Source: Temperatibacter marinus (GTDB lineage Bacteria > Pseudomonadota > Alphaproteobacteria > Sphingomonadales > Kordiimonadaceae). From it: a stretch of DNA of 64,000 nt. The notes below the pieces were generated by a model, which was given only the letters and a program-made list of their open reading frames with translations, searched no databases and was not told where the DNA came from. The position numbers were made by a program, and so were the translations under genes. The stretch is taken from positions 2,352,501-2,416,500 of the forward strand of contig NZ_CP123872.1 in the NCBI RefSeq assembly GCF_031598375.1, read 5' to 3'. This document shows positions 53,817-61,889 of the stretch, piece by piece (position 1 is the stretch's first letter; every line of letters begins with the position of its first letter).

Positions 53817-55592
53817 ATGGAAACTCAAACTTTAACCTATATATTTGTTGGACTCTCTTTTGCACTCTACATTGGCATTGCTGTTTGGTCTCGCGTCGGC
53901 TCTACTAAAGAGTTTTATGTTGCAGGCGGCGGTGTTCATCCTGTTCTTAATGGCATGGCGACGGCTGCAGATTGGATGTCGGCAGCCTCTTTTATCTCTA
54001 TGGCGGGCTTGATAGCCTTTATGGGATATGATGGCTCCGTTTATCTCATGGGATGGACAGGAGGCTATGTTATCCTAGCGCTATTATTGGCGCCTTATCT
54101 GCGTAAATTTGGAAAATTTACGGTGCCAGACTTTATTGGTGACCGATATTACAGCAGGGCTGCGCGATTGGTTGCCGTTGTCTGTCTTATATTTATTAGT
54201 TTCACATATGTAGCAGGACAAATGCGCGGTACAGGGATTGTATTCTCACGGTTCTTAGAAGTCGACATTGATATGGGGGTGATGATCGGGATGGCGATCG
54301 TCTTTATGTATGCTGTTCTCGGTGGTATGAAAGGGATCACTTACACGCAAGTTGCTCAATATTGTGTCTTAATTTTTGCATATACTGTTCCTGCAATTTT
54401 TATCTCAATTTTAATTACAGACAACCCTGTGCCTTCTCTTGGCCTCGGTTCGGAACTGTCTGATGGGTCAGGGATGTCAGTTCTACAGAAACTAGACACT
54501 GTCCTCGTGGATTTGGGCTTTAACGCCTATACGGATGGGTCTAAGTCAACCATTGACATTTTTATGATTACAGCGGCTTTAATGGTCGGAACAGCGGGAT
54601 TGCCCCATGTTATTGTCCGTTTCTTTACAGTCCCTAAGGTATCAGATGCTAGACGATCCGCAGGCTGGGCACTGGTTTTCATAGCAATTTTATATATGAC
54701 GGCACCGGCACTAGGCGCATTTGCCCGCATTAACTTTATTAATGAAGTGAATGAGACAGCGTATGAAGCGACTCCCCAGTGGTTCAAAAATTGGGAAAAT
54801 TTAGGGTTAATCGGTTGGAAAGATAAGAATGGAGACGGCAAAGTTCAATATCGAGCTGGAGCGCCATTTGAGGGGAAACCTAAATTCGAAGGGGATACAC
54901 GTGGTGTGAACGGGGAGCGTCTCGTTAGCAACATGCCGACGAAATCACAAAATGAAGTTTTTGTTGATCGTGATATTATGGTCCTTGCGAACCCAGAGAT
55001 TGCAAAATTACCAGGATGGGTAATGGCTCTTGTGGCTGCGGGATCCCTTGCGGCAGCTCTATCAACAGCGGCAGGCCTTTTACTTGTTATTTCTGCTGCT
55101 GTTAGTCATGATCTTATGAAGAAAACCTTCAAACCAGATATTTCAGACAAGCAGGAGTTAATTTATGCGCGGATTGCGGCTGCTGTAGCAATCCTTGTGG
55201 CAGGATATTTAGGCGTTAACCCGCCCGATTATGTCGCCGCAGTAGTTGCTTTCGCTTTCGGTCTTGCCGCTTCTAGTCTATTTCCAGCAATCTTTATGGG
55301 TATCTTTATTAAATCCATGAATAAAGAGGGGGCTATTGCAGGAATGGTGAGTGGTCTTGTATTCACTTTTAGTTACATTCTCTATTTTAAATTTATTTCT
55401 CCTGAAATGAATGTAGCAGAAAATTGGTTAATGGGTATTTCACCTGAAGGTATTGGAGCCATTGGGATGGTTCTGAATTTTGTTATTGCTTTCCTAGTTT
55501 GTAAAGTCACTAAACCTGTTCCTCAGACAGTTAAAGAGATGGTAGATACCATACGCGTACCCTCTGGGGCAGGAGACGCCCAAGGTCATTAA
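53817..55592 (+). CDS. Sodium:solute symporter, VC_2705/ActP-like
   Basis: 591 aa, about 13 transmembrane helices of the SSS family. EFYVAGGGVHPVLNGMATAA, FADWMSAASFISM-type segment (AADWMSAASFISMAGLI), ALSTAAGLLLVISAAVSHDL and GLAASSLFPAIF are typical of the acetate-permease subgroup. With the DUF4212 subunit it probably imports acetate or another short organic acid using Na+. ATG at 53817 with AGGAGG at 53807-53812; GTG at 53814 is an alternative. Confidence 0.93.
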   Translation: METQTLTYIFVGLSFALYIGIAVWSRVGSTKEFYVAGGGVHPVLNGMATAADWMSAASFISMAGLIAFMGYDGSVYLMGWTGGYVILALLLAPYLRKFGKFTVPDFIGDRYYSRAARLVAVVCLIFISFTYVAGQMRGTGIVFSRFLEVDIDMGVMIGMAIVFMYAVLGGMKGITYTQVAQYCVLIFAYTVPAIFISILITDNPVPSLGLGSELSDGSGMSVLQKLDTVLVDLGFNAYTDGSKSTIDIFMITAALMVGTAGLPHVIVRFFTVPKVSDARRSAGWALVFIAILYMTAPALGAFARINFINEVNETAYEATPQWFKNWENLGLIGWKDKNGDGKVQYRAGAPFEGKPKFEGDTRGVNGERLVSNMPTKSQNEVFVDRDIMVLANPEIAKLPGWVMALVAAGSLAAALSTAAGLLLVISAAVSHDLMKKTFKPDISDKQELIYARIAAAVAILVAGYLGVNPPDYVAAVVAFAFGLAASSLFPAIFMGIFIKSMNKEGAIAGMVSGLVFTFSYILYFKFISPEMNVAENWLMGISPEGIGAIGMVLNFVIAFLVCKVTKPVPQTVKEMVDTIRVPSGAGDAQGH

Positions 55593-55599
55593 CATTCTG

Positions 55600-55632
55600 A
55601 GAGGCTGGTCGTCATTTCCAGCCTCTTTATTT
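55600..55632 (+). terminator. Rho-independent terminator of the symporter operon
   Basis: AGAGGCTGG (55600-55608) pairs with CCAGCCTCT (55618-55626) across a 9-nt loop and is followed by TTATTT. The remaining 250 nt before the next gene are AT-rich and hold nothing recognisable. Confidence 0.85.
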
Positions 55633-55879
55633 CATTTATAGTCTCTAACTTTTTGCTATGAAGGTCATTTTTACCATCTTGATCATGAGAAGGGAAAAAC
55701 CGAAATCAAGCACTGGACTTTTATCTTTCTAATTCTAAATATTTTTAAATTTTGATCGTTGTTTAATTTCAATTGTTATGTATAGATTTATATAAAAATC
55801 TAATAAGAATAAGTATAGCTATGATCTACTTTATAAATGGGGTACGTATCAATAAGAAGAAAATCATCCGGAATAAGTT

Positions 55880-56533
55880 ATGAGCCATTCAATTGAAAAT
55901 TTTATGATTTTAACGTTCCTATTTTTAATAGGCCTGGTGACAGCAGTTATTATCAATAAAAAGTTTAAAGAGTTAGCAGGGACTGTTGAATTCATCTGTG
56001 CGACGACATGCTGGATGATAGCCTTTGCGCTGTTGACGCTCTCTATTCCTTATAAAGTTGGCGCAATGTTAAGCAGTGCAACTTCTTTAACAGGCGTGTA
56101 TTATTTATATTTTAGTATGAAGAGAATGAATAATATCGGTGATATATATAATGGACATCTCTTCGCCATTGTATTTTTCAGCTTCAGCTATCTTGTCTTT
56201 TTAGAAGCTTTCCGTTCTCTCTTTGCCATACTTTATTACAGTATTAGTATGATCGGGTTGAGCGGCCTAATTCTTTGGCATATAAAACGGCAAAACCAGA
56301 TGCCATTTGCGATCAAGCTGATTGGATATTGTGCATGGGGAGGGCATTTATTGACCTATCTCGCTCGTTCATATCTCTGGTCTACAGGCCAGCCTGATGT
56401 GCCCTTTTTCTTTGGGGTTCCAATAGAGACTTTGGTTTATCTAGAAGCTATCTATGTTCTATCAGGTGTGATGATTTTTTACGCCCTTGTCTACAAAAGG
56501 GCTGCAAAACTCAAGAAATTACCTGCGCGATAA
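55880..56533 (+). CDS. Seven-transmembrane protein, MASE-like sensor module without output domain
   Basis: 217 aa, seven hydrophobic helices with short loops (for example MILTFLFLIGLVTAVIINK, EFICATTCWMIAFALLTL, ILYYSISMIGLSGLILWHI) and a basic C-terminus. The arrangement resembles membrane sensor modules found ahead of GGDEF or HTH domains, but the gene stops at the membrane. It may act as a subunit for a separate output protein, or be unrelated. No family recognised. Confidence 0.6.
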   Translation: MSHSIENFMILTFLFLIGLVTAVIINKKFKELAGTVEFICATTCWMIAFALLTLSIPYKVGAMLSSATSLTGVYYLYFSMKRMNNIGDIYNGHLFAIVFFSFSYLVFLEAFRSLFAILYYSISMIGLSGLILWHIKRQNQMPFAIKLIGYCAWGGHLLTYLARSYLWSTGQPDVPFFFGVPIETLVYLEAIYVLSGVMIFYALVYKRAAKLKKLPAR

Positions 56534-56656
56534 AGGCGTTCTTTTATAAGGGTATATAAATGTTTATACTTACCGAGGCTCACTGAGCAAAAGCCAAAAA
56601 ACTGGCGGTATGATAGAGTGACCATGTCAGAGTGATACAGCATTAATGAAGAGGAC

Positions 56657-56989
56657 ATGCTGACAATGAAAATACAGATAAATATAGCATTCACCTGTGA
56701 GAGTGACGGCGAAGCAGTGATGCATCGTATATTTACAGAGAGAGCTGGTCTCAAAGATTTTACGCGCGATCATGACATTACCTTAGATAATGGGGCAAGT
56801 GTCACCCAAGCATCGAAAACACTAGACGTTCCTTCTTGGTCGGCGGGTGTGATGGAAGCCCTTAACTTGACCAATGAATTGGGGAAGGGGTGGCATTTAA
56901 GCGGAGATGTCAGAGAAGATTTATCTTTACTCTGCACGAATAGCTTTGTTCCAGGGTTATCGAAAATTCATGTAGAACTCTCAAAATAA
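56657..56989 (+). CDS. Hypothetical protein
   Basis: 110 aa, mostly polar, without a signal peptide or membrane helix. Hydrophobic strands alternate with charged stretches (MKIQINIAFTCESDGEA, SWSAGVMEALNLTNELG), consistent with a small soluble alpha/beta protein. AGAGGAC is just before the ATG at 56657; ATG at 56666 (MKIQIN) is also possible with wider spacing. Nothing in it indicates function. On the opposite strand 49 nt later is a tiny lipoprotein gene. Confidence 0.55.
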   Translation: MLTMKIQINIAFTCESDGEAVMHRIFTERAGLKDFTRDHDITLDNGASVTQASKTLDVPSWSAGVMEALNLTNELGKGWHLSGDVREDLSLLCTNSFVPGLSKIHVELSK

Positions 56990-57037
56990 CGCTATCAGGA
57001 GTAGTTTCTGGACTGTTTCAGAGACCCTGAAAGGCCC

Positions 57038-57169
57038 TTAATCTACGATATCAGCTGCAGTTTCTACAGTTTTAGCAACCACTTTTACCGGAACAGTCAC
57101 AATTTTTGTAATGGCACATGCTGATGTGAAAGCGGCCAGGGCCGCAACAAGGATAATTTTTTTAACCAT
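57038..57169 (-). CDS. Small lipoprotein, unknown function
   Basis: A 43-codon ORF in a gap that otherwise looks empty. It starts MVKKIILVAALAAFTSAC, a signal with lipobox-like TSAC (C18), then AITKIVTVPVKVVAKT and a short acidic end. The TVPVKV repeat character resembles small lipoproteins annotated as NF038104 type; this is from memory and by eye. GGAG lies 9 nt before the ATG. Probably anchored in a membrane; function unknown. The gap on either side holds nothing else recognisable. Confidence 0.7.
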   Translation of the reverse strand: MVKKIILVAALAAFTSACAITKIVTVPVKVVAKTVETAADIVD

Positions 57170-57343
57170 TTAGTTTTCTCCGTCTCTTTATGAGTGTACC
57201 ATAAATTAAGGCCACATGTAGGCGATATTAAAACAAAAATCTATAGATAGTCTGAATTTCTGTAAAATTGTTGATGAAGGGTACTTGTTCTTTTTAGGGA
57301 GCAATTGTACTGTCGTTTCACTTGATAAAGGAGATAGACCTCA

Positions 57344-57997
57344 ATGCTTAAGGCTCAGATAGTTCCTGTGACAGGATTTCAGCAAAATTGTTCCATCATT
57401 TGGTGTGATGAAACCATGGAAGGCGCCTTAGTCGATCCTGGAGGAGACTATCAAAAAATTCTGCAAGCTGTAGACAAAGTTGGTATCACACTGAAGAAAA
57501 TCTTGCTAACCCACGGGCATTTAGATCATGCCGGAGGGTCAGCTGACATTAAAGATACCCATGATTTACCCATTATTGGGCCTCATAAAGATGATCAGTT
57601 TTGGCTGGACGGCATTGAAGAGCAGGCTGCAAATTACGGCATGCCGGGGTTGCGGTGTTGTACCCCCGATCAGTATTTATCCGACGGGGATCAAGTAACG
57701 CTTGGTGCCTTAATTTTTGACGTTTTTCACTGTCCCGGGCATACACCGGGGCATGTTGTCTTTCATGAACCCAAATCGAATGTTGCTTTCGTAGGGGATG
57801 TTTTATTCAAAGGCAGCATTGGTAGAACAGATTTTCCAAAAGGAAATCATCAGGACTTGTTGGATTCAATTGCACAAAAGTTATGGCCTCTGGGACCCGA
57901 TGTAACCTTTGTCCCTGGACATGGTCCTCTGTCAACTTTTGGTCATGAGAGGCAATCTAATCCTTATGTTGCAGATCATGTCTTGAAAGCAGGCTAA
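57344..57997 (+). CDS. Metallo-beta-lactamase-fold hydrolase, YcbL/glyoxalase II-like
   Basis: 217 aa. Metal motif THGHLDHAGG (H57, H59, D61, H62), then FHCPGHTPGHVVF, FVGDVLFKGSIGRTDF and VPGHGPLSTFGHE supply the remaining di-metal ligands. This set and length match the YcbL type I glyoxalase II-like hydrolases. Likely hydrolyses a thioester such as S-lactoylglutathione, though the natural substrate is not proven. AAAGGAG upstream of the ATG. Monocistronic or with the next gene 41 nt away. Confidence 0.92.
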   Translation: MLKAQIVPVTGFQQNCSIIWCDETMEGALVDPGGDYQKILQAVDKVGITLKKILLTHGHLDHAGGSADIKDTHDLPIIGPHKDDQFWLDGIEEQAANYGMPGLRCCTPDQYLSDGDQVTLGALIFDVFHCPGHTPGHVVFHEPKSNVAFVGDVLFKGSIGRTDFPKGNHQDLLDSIAQKLWPLGPDVTFVPGHGPLSTFGHERQSNPYVADHVLKAG

Positions 57998-58037
57998 AGA
58001 ATAGTATTATAGAGAGTGTCGATTAGGGGAGGCTGAG

Positions 58038-59318
58038 ATGCTTGGAAGGTGGATTAACCCGCATATTGAAGTGTGGACGACTAAACTGCGTCGTCGTCGT
58101 AAATTGCGCGATATGCAGCATTTACGTACTGCAAGTGGACAAGCCCTCACCATAAGAAAAAATAAAGAAGCCCGCTGTCAGAACTGTAATGCTTCTCTGA
58201 GTGGTCCTTTCTGTCATCTGTGTGGTCAGAAAGATAAAGAGATGCGCCGCCCCATATGGGAATTCACTGAAGAAATCCTTGATAATGTTTTCTCAATGGA
58301 TAGTAAAACTCTTAAGACGCTTTTCTTGCTCGTTGCCATTCCTGGCGGATTAAGCCGGACCTATATGGATGGTCGTAGGGCTCGTTTTGTCCCACCAATT
58401 AGGCTGTTTGTCCTGACTTTCTTTTTATTCTTCATCCTTATGGAGGCTTTCAATATCCCGATAATTGATGTGTCGATCACGCCGGAAGAAGAATATATTA
58501 AAAGCGAAGAAAAAAGGAAAACGAACCCTGATCCAATCGTGCTAGATGAAGATGGGAAAATCGTTAGCAAAAAAGGCGCTATTACAATCCGACAAAAACC
58601 TGCTGACGTGATTGATCGGATGACTGAGGCTGAGAAAGAAGAATTGAAAAAGGCTGCAGATGCCGCAGGCTTGGAGATGGAGGAAATTCTCAAAGATAAG
58701 TCCTATTATACACCCACGGATAACACGGGTGGGTTAATGAGCCGTCTTAAATTAAAAATGCTCACGCCAATTGCTGATGAAGACGATCGAATAGCCCTCA
58801 CGCGAGAGCAAATTGATCGGCTTGTTATGACAGGGACGAAAAAAGAATGGGCTGATCGTTTTAAAGACGAGCTTACGAGGGCATTGGCAGACCCTATGGT
58901 ATTTAATAGAATCATCAATGAAAGGCTGCAGTGGGCTTTGATTATTTTCATGCCCCTTTTTGGCATTCTCCTAAGGATATTCCATTGGCGAAAAGATCAG
59001 CGATTAATGGATCAATTTGTTTTTTCTCTACATTATCATGCTTATTTGATGCTTTTGATGGTTATCCTCATCCCCATTGTACCGATTTTCGGCGGGGAAG
59101 TGGCCGTAGATGTCTTTTCCTTGGGGTCCGTAGGGTATCTTTTTGTCGCCTTGAAAGTAGGCCAAAAACAAGGTTGGTTTAGAACCTTCTTTAAATTTAT
59201 CCTCATTATGCCAGTATATTTTATCGCCCTGACGAGTTTTGTCATGGTATGGGTTTGGATGGAGCTTGCTGGTGTTAGCTTCTTTGAACTTATATCTTCA
59301 GCAACAGCAACAAGCTAA
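58038..59318 (+). CDS. DUF3667 zinc-ribbon membrane protein
   Basis: 426 aa. A zinc ribbon C47-x2-C50-x8-C59-x2-C62 (ARCQNCNASLSGPFCHLCGQ) precedes the DUF3667 segment SMDSKTLKTLFLLVAIPGGL and YMDGRRARFVPPIRLFVLTF. A long charged loop (about 140-290) and four further transmembrane helices (about 295-420) follow. Function of the family is unknown; the ribbon may sense metal or bind protein. GGGAGG lies 6 nt upstream of the ATG. A ribbon-less relative lies at 39590. Convergent with azoR. Confidence 0.88.
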   Translation: MLGRWINPHIEVWTTKLRRRRKLRDMQHLRTASGQALTIRKNKEARCQNCNASLSGPFCHLCGQKDKEMRRPIWEFTEEILDNVFSMDSKTLKTLFLLVAIPGGLSRTYMDGRRARFVPPIRLFVLTFFLFFILMEAFNIPIIDVSITPEEEYIKSEEKRKTNPDPIVLDEDGKIVSKKGAITIRQKPADVIDRMTEAEKEELKKAADAAGLEMEEILKDKSYYTPTDNTGGLMSRLKLKMLTPIADEDDRIALTREQIDRLVMTGTKKEWADRFKDELTRALADPMVFNRIINERLQWALIIFMPLFGILLRIFHWRKDQRLMDQFVFSLHYHAYLMLLMVILIPIVPIFGGEVAVDVFSLGSVGYLFVALKVGQKQGWFRTFFKFILIMPVYFIALTSFVMVWVWMELAGVSFFELISSATATS

Positions 59319-59328
59319 AAGTCTTTGA

Positions 59329-59958
59329 TTAAGAGGCCTCTCTTAGGGGTCCGTCTATGCCATTCCCTAGCTCTCTTGCGAGGGCTTTGGCCTTGGCTTT
59401 TGCAATCTCTAATGTATCAGGTTCTGTTGCCATAGCGTCTGCCGCAACAACATGAACATCCGTAATCCCAATAAATTTTAATACATGCTTCATATAGGGG
59501 ACAGCAAAATCTAAAGGGCTCTCCACAGCCGTGCCACCACTGGCAACAAAAAGCACAAGTGTTTTGCCTTCGAGCAACCCTATAGGGCCGTCCGCTGTAT
59601 ACCGAAAGGTTTTCCGTGCGCGTGCAATGAGGTCAATCCAGGCTTTAACGCTAGCAGGAATAGAAAAATTATAGATGGGTAATGAGAGTAGAATGAGATT
59701 ACTTTTTTCTAACTCTTCGATTAACGTGTCAGAAAGCTGCAGAGTCTTGGCTTGTTCTTGGCTTCGTTCTTCTTCAGGTGTAAAATTTGCGCCGACCCAC
59801 TCAGGTGTGAGAAAAGGCAGACCTCTGGAAATATCTCTCTCAGTGATTGAAATATCTTTCTTTTCATTTTCGATTGTCTCTAGAAATAGCGAGGAGAGTG
59901 TAGTGGTCACGGATGCTCCTGGGTTCGCGCTTGCAGTAATTTTAAGTATAGCTGTCAT
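59329..59958 (-). CDS. azoR: FMN-dependent NADH-azoreductase
   Basis: 209 aa flavodoxin-like fold. The N-terminal phosphate-binding loop TASANPGASVTTTL, the FMN-contact LLSLPIYNFSIPASVKAWID, and the SGGTAV loop are characteristic of AzoR. Reduces quinones and azo compounds with NAD(P)H and probably protects against quinone stress. Divergent from the phasin gene, with the phasin promoter in between. Confidence 0.93.
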   Translation of the reverse strand: MTAILKITASANPGASVTTTLSSLFLETIENEKKDISITERDISRGLPFLTPEWVGANFTPEEERSQEQAKTLQLSDTLIEELEKSNLILLSLPIYNFSIPASVKAWIDLIARARKTFRYTADGPIGLLEGKTLVLFVASGGTAVESPLDFAVPYMKHVLKFIGITDVHVVAADAMATEPDTLEIAKAKAKALARELGNGIDGPLREAS

Positions 59959-60070
59959 AGTTTTTCTCCATATTTGCTGTTGAGTTGACTATAGGGTAGG
60001 GTGAATTAAAGGTATAGACGCATTTTATGGGAAGTCTTGTTGCATATTCTGAAACTTAAATATTTTTATG

Positions 60071-60139
60071 TTGCGGTGCAAAATAATCATTGACATTGCG
60101 GTGCAGCATGGATATACAGGGATAAATATTGCAATGCAG
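60071..60139 (+). promoter_or_regulatory. Phasin promoter with three PhaR-type operators
   Basis: TTGCGGTGCAA (60071-60081), TTGCGGTGCAG (60096-60106) and TTGCAATGCAG (60129-60139) share the dyad TTGC-N3-GCA(A/G). The second lies exactly between a consensus -35 TTGACA (60090-60095) and TATACA (60113-60118, 17-nt spacer). This resembles the reported CTGC-N3/4-GCAG site of Paracoccus PhaR, which represses phasin genes. The operators lie 25 and 33 nt apart. Confidence 0.6.
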
Positions 60140-60180
60140 CAAAGTATGTAACCTTGCCCTAAATTGGAAAGGATCGCAAA

Positions 60181-60633
60181 ATGCCAGCGACCAAAAAGAA
60201 AGAAACAAAAGCAAAAGCAAAGCCTGCACAAGAGTCTGTTTTTGGTTTTGATGCCTTTACGAAGATGTTTGAGACAGCACCTCAATTCGATGTACAATCC
60301 GCTCTTGATTTTCAGAAGAAAAATCTGGAAGCAATGGTTGAAGCCAATCGTGTAATGTTTGATTGTGCTAAGGAAGTTGCAACCAAACAGGCAGATTTTG
60401 CAAAAATAGTTGCTGCTGATCTTAATGACAAAGCGGTCAAAGGTTTTCAGAATGAAGCTCCTGAGTTCAATGTTAACAAGCAGATTGCTGAACTACAGGC
60501 AAACGTGAAGACACTGGGTGAAAATGTTCGCGAAGTGGCTGACATGACAACAGAAGCTGGCCAAAAAGCCTTCACAGTGCTTCAAGAGCGCTACACAGCA
60601 TCTGTTGAAGAAGTTCAAACAGCTGTAAAATAA
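60181..60633 (+). CDS. Phasin family protein
   Basis: 150 aa, mostly helical, Ala/Glu/Lys-rich with a Lys-rich N-terminus. The core FDVQSALDFQKKNLEAMVEA and the C-terminal QKAFTVLQERYTASVEEV match alphaproteobacterial phasins that coat polyhydroxyalkanoate granules. No PHA synthase gene is visible in the window. The three PhaR-type operators upstream support a PHA role. AAAGGA at 60169-60174 precedes the ATG. A terminator follows. Confidence 0.92.
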   Translation: MPATKKKETKAKAKPAQESVFGFDAFTKMFETAPQFDVQSALDFQKKNLEAMVEANRVMFDCAKEVATKQADFAKIVAADLNDKAVKGFQNEAPEFNVNKQIAELQANVKTLGENVREVADMTTEAGQKAFTVLQERYTASVEEVQTAVK

Positions 60634-60733
60634 TTCGGATTGCTGAGCATTCAGCATTTCAGGTGATGGTGGTTTTCTTACCTCTCCCTCTCCCCCCTCC
60701 CTCAAGTTAAGGGAAGTGCCATCACCAAAAATT

Positions 60734-60766
60734 AAGCCCTGTCTTTTTAAGGCAGGGCTTTTCTTA
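60734..60766 (+). terminator. Rho-independent terminator of the phasin gene
   Basis: AAGCCCTGTCTT (60734-60745) and AAGGCAGGGCTT (60749-60760) pair with one G-T wobble around TTT and are followed by TTCTTATC. It may also serve the convergent peptidase gene. Confidence 0.85.
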
Positions 60767-60786
60767 TCTTTAAGAGAGCCGGCAAT

Positions 60787-61809
60787 TTAATTGTCTTTAA
60801 AGATCCCCGTCGAAGGCTTTTCACTTTGACTTACTTTGCCGCGGTACATGCCTGCTGAGTTGAATGAATAAACAATATTCCCATCCTTATCTACAGCGAT
60901 AATACCTCCATCGCCTTTCATCTCTACCAATTGTTCCATGACAATTGCATCTGCGGCTTCTTGAAGGGATAAGCCCTTATATTCCATTAAAGCGCAGATG
61001 CTTCGTGCAACGGTTGCGCGAATGAAATACTCTCCATGGCCCGTAGCTGAGACCCCGCAACTCTTATTGTTTGCATAAGTACCGGCACCAATGATTGGTA
61101 CATCACCCACACGGCCATATCGTTTGTTGGTCATGCCGCCTGTTGATGTACCTGCTGCTATATTGCCCTCTTGATCGATAGCCACGGCACCCACAGTCCC
61201 AAAACGATGATCACTAAAATAGGCCGAAGATTTATCCCTGCCCTGAGCACGTAAGAGTTGCTGATAGCGACGCTCTACATAGAAATAACTTGGATCCACG
61301 GTTTCAATGCCTTGTTCGCGTGCGAATGTTTCTGCCCCATTTCCAATGAACATCACATGTCTGGATTTATCCATGACGGCTCTTGCTAGTGTGATGGGGT
61401 TCTTAATTGTGGTCACCCCTGCAATCGAACCAGCGTTAAGAGTGCGGCCATCCATGATGGATGCATCTAATTCATTTTTACCTTCAGACGTAAACACAGC
61501 CCCGTGACCAGCATTAAATTCAGGGCTATCTTCCAGGATCTTTATGGAAGCCACAATTGCATCTAAAGAAGAGCCCCCAGATTTTAGAATAGTTTCACCT
61601 GCTAGAAGGGACTTTGTAAGTTTCCCTCGAATTCTTTTTTCAATCTCCGGAGTGATGTGTTTTTTCAAAATTGTTCCTGCGCCGCCATGGATTACGAGCG
61701 AATATCTCTTTTCTTTTGCTTCAGCCTTTATGTCCAGCACTTCTGCAGTCAAGCACGGTGTCGAGACTATAAGTGCAACTGCTGTCATCGTTATGAGTTT
61801 TTTGAACAT
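60787..61809 (-). CDS. Isoaspartyl peptidase/L-asparaginase, secreted
   Basis: 340 aa N-terminal-nucleophile hydrolase (plant-type asparaginase, family T2). Signal peptide (FKKLITMTAVALIVSTPCL), substrate loop IHGGAGTIL, NAGHGAVFT, and the catalytic Thr205 in RFGTVGAVA where the precursor self-cleaves, followed by GNIAAGTSTGGMTNKRYGR. Removes isoaspartyl residues or hydrolyses asparagine in the periplasm. AAGGGG is 6 nt before the ATG; an upstream in-frame ATG has no such site. Confidence 0.94.
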   Translation of the reverse strand: MFKKLITMTAVALIVSTPCLTAEVLDIKAEAKEKRYSLVIHGGAGTILKKHITPEIEKRIRGKLTKSLLAGETILKSGGSSLDAIVASIKILEDSPEFNAGHGAVFTSEGKNELDASIMDGRTLNAGSIAGVTTIKNPITLARAVMDKSRHVMFIGNGAETFAREQGIETVDPSYFYVERRYQQLLRAQGRDKSSAYFSDHRFGTVGAVAIDQEGNIAAGTSTGGMTNKRYGRVGDVPIIGAGTYANNKSCGVSATGHGEYFIRATVARSICALMEYKGLSLQEAADAIVMEQLVEMKGDGGIIAVDKDGNIVYSFNSAGMYRGKVSQSEKPSTGIFKDN

Positions 61810-61889
61810 CGTTTTCCCCTTTGAATTTTCCAGAAAAAAGCATAACTTACAGTAATTAGAATGCAATAGAATGTTTTATGGGGATGATT

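Noticed and set aside
60680-60705. Pyrimidine tract after the phasin gene
   Set aside because: Only a low-complexity C/T run with no repeat structure or recognised role.
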